Of a stretch of DNA of 64,000 nucleotides, positions 56,747 through 64,000 are shown one piece after another (position 1 is the first letter of the stretch; each line of letters starts with the position of its first letter). The stretch lies in NCBI RefSeq assembly GCF_900497805.2, contig NW_020954569.1, positions 21,424,774-21,488,773 of the forward strand, given 5' to 3'. Position numbers and translations under genes: made by a program. Source of the DNA: Vombatus ursinus (Eukaryota > Chordata > Mammalia > Diprotodontia > Vombatidae). Under the pieces are notes generated by a model. The model had not been told where the DNA came from. It worked only from the letters and a program-made list of their open reading frames with translations, and did not search any database.

Positions 56747-56944
56747 AAACTTAGACAGTTTTTCCATTGTCTCCATTCATCTGAGATAGAGGTTATATTT
56801 TCCAAAAAATCTTTTCCAGTTGTGAAAGGAAAGAAAATAAAACAAAACAAAATTTTTCTTTTTTTTTAAACAAAGGACAGAAGTATTGTTACAGAGACAT
56901 CAGAAATACGTCCTCATGTAACAGTTATTGAACTGTAATTGACT

Positions 56945-57015
56945 GACAATTTCCTCATCTGTAAAAGTTGAAAGTATTGGACTTCTAAAGTCCTTTCTAG
57001 TTTTATCTCCATGAT
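56945..57015 (+). mobile_element. MIR 3' fragment
   Basis: 'tttcctcatctgtaaaagtt', 'ctaaagtcctttctagtttt'. Confidence 0.75.
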
Positions 57016-57284
57016 CTTAAGATTTATATTCCTTCTTGGGCTAACTCTATTCTCATTCACTTAGCACTTAAGCCTGGATCCACGTCATGATCTTATTTTC
57101 TTTACTTCATTTTGATTCTTGTGTATCTCAGGTATCAGCTCTAGAGTATGTAACAAGAGAACAGGAGACAAAGCCCAACAGATTCTGTAGTAAAGTCAGA
57201 CCATGAAGAAAATACAGAAGATTTTGGTGAACCAGTAGTGCCCTTTGATCCCATCTGGAGACACATTTAGATGGTGAGCAGGGC

Positions 57285-57510
57285 CACTGAATACTTATAT
57301 TAATATTACTACTTATGCACATTTAAGTAGTGCTTTAAAATTTGTAAAATGCTTGATACATACACTTTCATTTGAATGTCAAAAGAATCTTCTGAAGTAA
57401 GCACTATACATATTATCTCAGTTTTACAAAAAGAAGCTGGTACTTCAGAGAGATTGAGACTTATGCATAGTCATGTAGTTAATGTGTCAGAGAACACAAG
57501 TTATGTAAAC
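57285..57510 (-). mobile_element. MIR SINE, minus strand
   Basis: 'taagtagtgctttaaaattt', 'atcttctgaagtaagcacta', 'aagctggtacttcagagaga'. Confidence 0.75.
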
Positions 57511-57514
57511 TCTC

Positions 57515-59380
57515 AGCTTTAGTTCCCCTCCATCTGTGAAATGGGATTAAAAATGTCTTGACAGTATCATCGGAAAAGTATGTCTGGTGATCATGACTTT
57601 GTAACTTACTCAAGTTACAAATTAAGGAAACAGAGTAGAGCTTTTGCATTGGGAGTTATAATTTTGTGATCAGAACTTTCTTTCATGACAGCTGTATGAT
57701 CATTCAGTACAAAACTCCTGTCTTCTAGGTTTTTTGCTTGTTTCTTTTTTTCCATTCTTTAATAAAGAGCTATAGTGAATGAGTGTAATCTGCTTTAAAA
57801 CTGACTAGTTGTAATTATGCATTTTTTAAATCTTCTTCAATTGTCATAAGAGAAAATTATAAGTATTACATTCATATAGATAAATTTATAATATCTAACC
57901 ATGAAAGGCATGACTGGAAAGAGTTACAAAATTTAAACATAACACAAAAATCTCATTAAAAAGAAATTTCATGTAAAAATATCTAGTTGTTATTATCCAT
58001 GTTTTAAATATTCTTTTCACTCCAAAGTTTATCAGTGATATTGGTATAATTCTTCCTTCTATTAGCTGTTGTTGTTGGTGTATTTTAGAAAAGAAAAAAA
58101 AAACCTTTGAAATCCATGTTCTTACAAATTATTTTGTGCTGGTTATCACAGAAACTTTGAAATATTTATAGGAATAATCCTCAGACGGTGAATCTGTTCC
58201 CTTTTTAATTCAAAATATGTTATGCAAAATACATGCATTCTCCCCACAATGCCTTCTTTCCTAGATGGTGAGATGCTTCCCTCATCTTGGACAACACATA
58301 TCTTTTCTCCTTAGGAGAAACAGCACAAGCTAGGGACTGCCCACCAGGGCTAGTGGCTCTATTTCACCTATTCCAAGTCCTACCTCTCTTTGATGTTATG
58401 TGGGATACCAAGCCCAAGAAGATGCAAATTACAATGCTAAGACCATGTGTACCATTGCCTGTTCCTCCCATTCATGCTAAGGGGGGATCAAATCAAATCA
58501 AATTTAACCTAGAGATATTACCCTGGGCAGAGGGAAAACAAAGACAGAAAAATTCAATAAGTTCTCAGCATTTACAGTTCCATGACTGGGAGAATCTCAG
58601 AAATACAGAAAGAATAAATAAAAGACCCAAGAAGAAGAGGAAGGACGAATCTGGCAGGAACCTTGAGGAGGAGGGTCTAGCAAGAGCAAGGCTCTTTACT
58701 GATATTAAAACATACATTCTCTTTCTTTTCTTCCTCTTTTTTCCTCTACCTCATTTTCCTCTCCATAGCTACCAAACACAACTCTCTTTCACCTTTAGGT
58801 GTTTATTTATGCATGATACTAAACTTTGAATAATTGATTGACTTAGTCTCCTATATGTATTTCAATAGATAATGAAAAACTTATAAATGGCCCTCAAAGT
58901 GGTGGAAGATCTGGGAGGAAGGGGGTGACAGTGGAGAAGGGGAAAGGAAAAGGGGAACCTTCTTGCTCTCCTTGCCCAACCCAGAATAATTTCCTCCCCT
59001 CCCCCAACATCTAATCCACTTCCCCCACCCCCCTCAACACAAAGGAATAAACTATTGAAGTCATAACAATTTCATAACCAAAAGCCCCTCATTTTATGAT
59101 CAACTTTGTACCCTTCCTTAAATTAAAAACAGAAAGTCATTCCTAGGAGACAAGTGTAGAGTGTGGGATGTCATAGTGAATATTCAGAACCAGAAATGAG
59201 GAAGTCAGAACAGAAAAACATCTTCCTAAAAATTACTCTTTAAGAGAGAAGGACAATGCACAAACCAAAAGTTTTGATGCCTGTGATAGGAAGGTCCATT
59301 ATCCTGTTCAGCTGTTTAAAATATTCCTGAAAGATGATAATAATGATAATACCTAGCAATTATGTAGGAGTTTAAGGTTT
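57515..59380. other. Unclassified DNA with a 180-codon open frame
   Basis: No repeat is named with confidence. The plus-strand frame 58287-58829 (180 codons) begins MDNTYLFSLGETAQARD, has a basic Lys/Arg patch near residue 115 and a Phe/Leu-rich stretch near 145-155. I recognise no family. Codon texture and A/T runs do not favour a gene, and no promoter or splice context is evident. 58900-59040 is G- then C-rich low complexity. Confidence 0.4.
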
Positions 59381-59382
59381 AC

Positions 59383-59990
59383 TGTTGTAGGCAAGCCTCT
59401 AACACCAGCACCCTCTTAATTCAAGTTCAATGTTGGGATGAAATAAGACACTCACAAGTCACTGAATATTTAACAAAGGAGAAGGCTGACCCTGTCTTAA
59501 CACAAAGATATACAATCAGGATAATCTTGGATGCAGCCTCCCTAGTCTTCATCAGTAATCTTGTCTGGTCAGTCATTCAGCGGAGTATAGTTGCTCTAAG
59601 AAGTGACGACTATAATTAGCTAAGACTTTTTATGCCCCCATATTAGGAAACTGAATTTGGGAAGCTGGAGCCAATCAGGTTGCATGGCAGGGGTGAGGAG
59701 GGGAGAGGAAGATGTTTCAGGGAAGTTAGAGAAGCTTTATCAAGCTACTACTCATCATATCACATTATCCCTTGGTATCAAGGTTCTAATGGTCTTTAGA
59801 GGACCTTCCACCATTTGGATGACTAGACAGTCTTGCTGTCATGGACTAGGGAGAGGAAAAGAGGAAAAGGGGAAAAAAATTGCAGTCTAAGCCTTTCTTC
59901 TCCTCTTTGAAAGGACTATCTCAAGTCTTATAATAGCTCCAACCTGGTTATTTAGTCTATTTTTTCTGATGGATGTTGACATGCTCCACA
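59383..59990 (-). mobile_element. Probable LTR of the retrovirus fossil
   Basis: TG...CA-bounded on either strand. Read on the minus strand it has CCAAT-type 'cctgattggctccagc' and TATA-like 'gcataaaaagtc' in suitable order, then an R/U5-like end 'ggcttgcctacaaca'. The inner boundary is uncertain and could be nearer 59880. Confidence 0.5.
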
Positions 59991-60284
59991 AACAACTATA
60001 TGCTGTGGGAAGCATCAGCAAAATTACTTTATTGGTCCTGACCCCAAATGAAAGAGTTTTTGTCTAGTCCTGTGACCTGCAGGTCTTGACTACTTGACCA
60101 GACAAAACCACTGCTCAAGAACTAATATAGATCCATCCCTCAAGGCTCTCTCACATGTCAGTGATGCAGCCTGGACCTTAGCCAGCTGTAAAGATTTGCC
60201 AGGATTTCTCTTATGATTGGTTTAGTAGCATTGAAGTCAAGTTGCATATGACTCACAGAGCAGATGGAACCATTGGATAACCAG

Positions 60285-60458
60285 ATAAAATGACATTCTG
60301 GTGCAGTGGATAGAGCGCCAGGCCTGAAGTCAGGAGGACCTGAGTTCAAATCTGGCCTCAGACCAAACACTTGACACTTACTATCTGTGTGACCCTGGGC
60401 AAGTCACTTAACCCCAATTGCCCCCCCCAAAAATAAATAAAAAAATAAAATGACATTC
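60285..60458 (+). mobile_element. WALLSI/WSINE1-like SINE with perfect TSD inside the retrovirus fossil
   Basis: Body 60299-60444: 'tggtgcagtggatagagcgc', 'gagttcaaatctggcctcag', 'ttaaccccaattgcc', then C-run and A-rich tail. A 14-bp perfect duplication, ataaaatgacattc, lies at 60285-60298 and 60445-60458. The first few bases of the SINE head are missing (5' truncation). Confidence 0.94.
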
Positions 60459-62060
60459 CTCAGGAGTCAGGTCTTCATAGGTGGGAGCCTTAATAGGTCA
60501 GTAAAGGAGGCAAGATTCCAGGATCTGGATTGGAGACCTTACTCTCTAGCATAATTATCATCTGTTTTCAAAGAGCGCTAACACCAGAAGGACCCATGCA
60601 AGCATGATCTCTAATGTATAATTTCCGTTAAGCAATAAAAGGCTCCTATGCTCTATGCATCTTGCTAGGCAGACCATGTTATGTGACTCAACCCATAATA
60701 GGCAACTTCACACAAAGGGTGATTTATGACCCTATGTCACCTGTTTAGTAGCAGCTAATAAGAGGCGAACAACTACTTTTCAAAAGCAAGATAGTGGGTA
60801 GCTACTCTGGGGAGCTTCAGGCTCCAAAAGCGTAATAGTAGCTTATTTTGGACTCCTGAGAAGTCTGCTAAAGGCTCCAGCCAGCCTGGTCTTTTATGGA
60901 CAGAGACCTTCAGACACTTGGGCTTGGTAAGATCATGAAAGACCAAGGGGAGAACCTGAAGGACAGCCTATTTTACATCTTCCAGAGTTATAGCCTCTTC
61001 TGGGCCCTATTTGAAAGACACTGACTTATGGGTAATTCAGTAAATGGGGAACATTAGAATATCAAGGTGGGAATGTGTCTTTTCCACATATAGATTCCAA
61101 AAGCTAAGCAGTCTAATATGTGTCTTAGCTTCCTTCTTAGACCATGGAAAAGAAAGTGTCAGTAGATTATTCTGGACTATTCCTAGAATCTTCGAGGTTT
61201 TCTCTCACCACTGTATTCTTCCAAACTTTACTAAGTGGGTTGGACCCTGGATTTTCTTAGTGCTGATTTCTCACCCCTTATCACGAGTCACCATCTGGTC
61301 TGGAGCTTCTCTCAGTGTGGTCTAGTCTGACTCAGTCAACATTATGTCATCAGTGTAGTGATATAGACCAATGCCCTCAGGACAGGAGGTCTCTTTCGGG
61401 TCTCTGCCCACTATAACATGGCAGTATGAAAGAAAGTTCAGGTAGCCCTAGGGAAGGACAATGAAAGTATATTGAAATCCTACCCTGTTGAAATCAAACT
61501 GGTCCTGACTTGTTGCTATAGAAATAAATTTTTAAAAAAGGTATTGACAAGGTTGATAACTCCATATCGTTTACTCTGGGCCTAGGCTACTTGGTCTGTG
61601 ACATTGAGGAGATCAGAAACTGCTGTAGAGATAAACATGATAATTGTATTCAGCTCTCTGTAGTCACCTGTAAACTTTCAGTTACCATCTTTCCTCCTTA
61701 CACATAACATGGGGTTGTTTAAGAGGATCTGATATATGAAGTACTCCAGGTTCCTTTATCTCTATCACTAGAGAATAAATATTTTTCATGCCCTGGAGAC
61801 CCAATATTATATGGTTAAAACTACATAGGATGGTTCAGGTAACTATAAGTGTTCCATTTGACTAGTAACACGCCTAGAGGTGGCTGAAAAGGCCTGCACA
61901 AATACTAAGCCTATAGAACATGTTCCCTCCAGGCACTGTCCTCTGTAATCTCACTGAAATGATCCAAATGGGGCAGGGGCTTTGGAGGATACTTGAGACT
62001 TAGGTGAGGCTAAAGGGCTCCTAGTACCCTAGTATTTAATTTCCTAGTACAATACAGTTT

Positions 62061-62155
62061 CTATAGATATAGATATGTATGGATATATAGATATGTATAT
62101 AGAAATAGCTATAGATAAACACACACACACATATATATGTGTGTGTGTATATGTA
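62061..62155. repeat. (GATA)n/(CA)n/(TG)n compound microsatellite
   Basis: TATAGA units pass into ACACAC, then TATATGTGTG. Confidence 0.93.
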
Positions 62156-62164
62156 TATTGATCT

Positions 62165-62300
62165 AGGAGGCATACTGGGTAGAACACAGGACTTGGAGTT
62201 AATCAGGAAGACTTGAGTTCAAATCTTGCCTTAGACATTTATTAATTGTGTGACTCTGCACAAGTTAATTAACCTCTCTGGACCTGTTTTACATACAGTT
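62165..62300 (+). mobile_element. tRNA-derived SINE fragment
   Basis: 'gaggcatactgggtagaaca', 'gagttcaaatcttgccttag', 'ttaattgtgtgactctgcac'. Diverged. Confidence 0.78.
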
Positions 62301-62861
62301 TTTAAAGCATCCTTATCGGCTGGCTATAAAGTGCTTTCTTAGCAACGCCAAGTTCCAGGAGTCATACCCAGAGCTCCCTCTTGAGGACAGTTGTCATTCC
62401 CATCTAGGAGGGTGGCCAGCTCTGTGACCTCTCCCCCTATTCCTAGAATGTCTGTTTACATTGGCATTAGTATTTGCCCAGACCGCAAATGCCTTAATAT
62501 CTGGATTGATTTTCAGCAATTGATCAGCCCTCACCTATATAGTTGTGTGATATGTTTATGTGGAAGGGATATGGTGGGTAGTGGAGGGAGCACTAATAAC
62601 TAAAATCTGAAGCCATTCTGGTGGAGTTCTACCCAGAAGGTAGAATTTAATTGATCTCCAAAACAGAATGAGCATAGGGTGTGATAGGCCTTGAAGTGGC
62701 TGAATAAATCCAACCTATAGAACTTATTTACTTTAGAAACTTCCCTCCTTCCCTAGCAGATCTCCATCTTCCTGGAGCAGCTGAAGAGGGAATTCATTTT
62801 AACTACCTAACAGAGACAAAGAGCATATTCCCTTCCCAATGTTCTGTTGGGCCTCTATTTG

Positions 62862-63198
62862 TGTTTTTTGGCAAAGATATTGGAATGGTTTGCCATTCCC
62901 TGGGCAAGTGACTTAACCCTTTTTTGCCTCAGTTCCTCATCTGTAAAATGACCTGGCGAAGGAAATGGTAAACACTCCAGTATCTTTGCCAAGACAACCC
63001 CAAAAGGGGATATGAAAAGTGGGACAGGACTGAAATAACTCAACAATAACCACAACAAATTGAACCAGACAAGGTTAAGCGACTGCCCAGCCTCACACAC
63101 CTTGTAAATGCCTGAGGCCGTATTTGAACTCAGGAAGATGAGTCTTCCTGACTCCAGGTCCAGCGCTCTGTGCACCATGGTGCCACCTAGTGACCCAT
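62862..63198. mobile_element. RTE-tailed SINE (minus) interrupted by a plus-strand SINE 3' half
   Basis: Minus-strand SINE pieces lie at 62862-62892 ('tttggcaaagatattgg', 'atggtttgccatt') and 63056-63198 ('ttgaactcaggaagatgagt', 'tgccacctagtgaccc'). Between them, 62893-63055 is the plus-strand 3' half of a similar SINE ('ccctgggcaagtgac', 'tatctttgccaagacaaccc', 'tcaacaataaccacaac'). The result is an inverted pair. Confidence 0.8.
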
Positions 63199-63199
63199 C

Positions 63200-63388
63200 C
63201 CTTCCCACTGCACCTTAATGCTGGTGCTTTACCTCAGTTAGTTACCTCCATTTTATCCTACACTCCATTAGATTGCGAAGTCCTTGAGGGCAGGGGCTGT
63301 CTTTTACCATTCTTTGTATCCCTAGAACTTAATACAATGTCTTGCACACAGTGGGCACTTAATAAAGCTTTCTTGACCTATTGTTGAC
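63200..63388 (+). mobile_element. L2 LINE 3' end, well preserved
   Basis: 'ccattagattgcgaagtcct', 'tgagggcaggggctgtcttt', 'tgcacacagtgggcacttaa', 'taaagctttcttgacc'. Close to the L2 3' consensus, so one of the less diverged L2 tails. Confidence 0.88.
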
Positions 63389-63389
63389 T

Positions 63390-64000
63390 GCTGTCAACCA
63401 GATGGAACCTGCCTCTAACCTGAGAGTGGTCAGAACTGAACAAAGCAGGCTAGAGACAGGAGAGTCAGGAATCAAATAAAAGTTTGCTTTCAAAGTGAGG
63501 GAAACCTTGCAAGCAAGGACACATGTGTCTGAACCCTGTCCCTAGTGGAGGGAGGAGGGTCCTGCTTTAGTGTGGGGGGATTTCAATCCTTATACCAACG
63601 GCTGAGCCTTGAGCTGTAGCCTTGACAATGAGGGGCAACAGCAACAATGTGACAAGTTTGATTCATAGCAGGGTTTCATGATCAGAACATGGATACAGCA
63701 GGTGCTTGTTCGAGCTACCCGGTGCAGGGGAAAGCAATACAATAATTACATGAAATAATTCTGGGATTTTTGCTGTGTCTGAGATCCTCCAGAGGGTGAG
63801 TGCAAAGGATTGTTTTAATGTCAAGCTCAGGGCACAGCCTGCTTGCTGGGCCTTAGCTCTGGAAAACAGGATGTCTCCTAATATATTGACAGGCTCCAAA
63901 AACAAATTTAGCTCTTCCAGGCTGCGGAAGTCAAAAGGAGAAAGTTTTTCAGCATTGGCTACATTAGACCACACCTTCCAGAGCCATAGATCCTGGGGTT
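63390..64000 (-). mobile_element. Possible LTR (fossil), runs off the window
   Basis: On the minus strand the stretch has LTR-like layout: a TATA-like 'ttggtataaggattg', then 'cacatgtgtccttgcttgc', a C/T-rich part and an end near 'ggttgacagca'. It does not clearly match the LTR at 59383, so it may belong to another family. The 103-codon minus-strand frame at 63663-63974 is not recognised. Assignment is tentative. Confidence 0.33.

Larger units (their letters stand above)
59383..62840 (-). mobile_element. Endogenous retrovirus fossil (pol region and one LTR), minus strand
   Basis: Between about 60700 and 62000 the minus strand resembles a retroviral pol gene: reverse transcriptase, with its active-site region near 61345, then the connection toward RNase H. 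It looks closest to class I (gammaretrovirus-like) elements, from memory. A probable 3' LTR lies at 59383-59990. The copy is thoroughly broken (well over ten disruptions), with no coding potential. It is old: a SINE (60285-60458) and another SINE with a microsatellite (62060-62300) have inserted into it. gag, env and the second LTR were not identified. Confidence 0.65.

Noticed and set aside
58287-58829. 180-codon plus-strand open frame
   Set aside because: No recognisable domain, A/T-run driven Lys and Phe stretches, no splice or promoter context. Kept only as a note within the surrounding unclassified DNA.

Overview
This window looks like gene-poor nuclear DNA from a marsupial, more likely an Australian than an American lineage. 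The evidence is the repeat content: many copies of the tRNA-derived SINE with the 'gcagctaggtggcac' head (WALLSI/WSINE1-like, A-rich tail), a longer relative with an RTE-type 3' tail ending in 'gaacaacaac', THER1/MIR-type SINEs, L2 and L3/CR1 LINEs, an RTE-type retroposon, and L1-derived elements whose 5' end contains 'gcagagccaagatggc'. Family names come from memory of these consensus sequences, not from a database search. I found no convincing host exon, tRNA, rRNA or other RNA gene, and no CRISPR array. The window could be a large intron or a gene desert.

Layout. 1-16 kb: old MIR, L2 and L3 fragments, one young SINE with a perfect target-site duplication (1391-1596), two RTE-tailed SINEs, and a candidate non-autonomous hAT element (8589-9198) inside an L2-like LINE. 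16.5-21.3 kb: an RTE-type retroposon followed by a near-complete L1-derived element (16981-21317) with a 15-bp flanking repeat. It carries 5'UTR, ORF1 and 3' region but no endonuclease/reverse transcriptase ORF2, so it resembles a HAL1 ('half-L1') element, and it holds two nested insertions. 21.3-26.3 kb: L2 pieces, a three-layer nest (L2 containing a SINE containing an L1 3' end), and an L1 ORF2 tail. 28.5-31.7 kb: a second HAL1-like element of another structural type. 31.9-43.7 kb: SINEs, L2, microsatellites and long repeat-free stretches that are the best candidates for conserved regulatory DNA (33.7-34.3, 35.6-36.3 and 40.6-41.2 kb). 43.7-47.5 kb: a third HAL1-like element on the minus strand, split by an L2 and a MIR. 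47.7-52.1 kb: large alternating purine-pyrimidine microsatellites, one over 1 kb. 52.1-58 kb: repeat-free DNA, two L3 fragments and a possible solo LTR. 58-64 kb: a decayed endogenous retrovirus fossil on the minus strand, SINEs, an L2 3' end and another LTR-like stretch.

The most interesting biology is the set of four L1-derived copies that share ORF1-to-3' junctions while lacking ORF2 catalytic domains. They fall into two structural types, each seen twice, so these look like two non-autonomous families and not random deletions. No set of genes works together here. The interactions are between mobile elements: ORF2-less elements and SINEs presumably used L1 or RTE machinery supplied from elsewhere.
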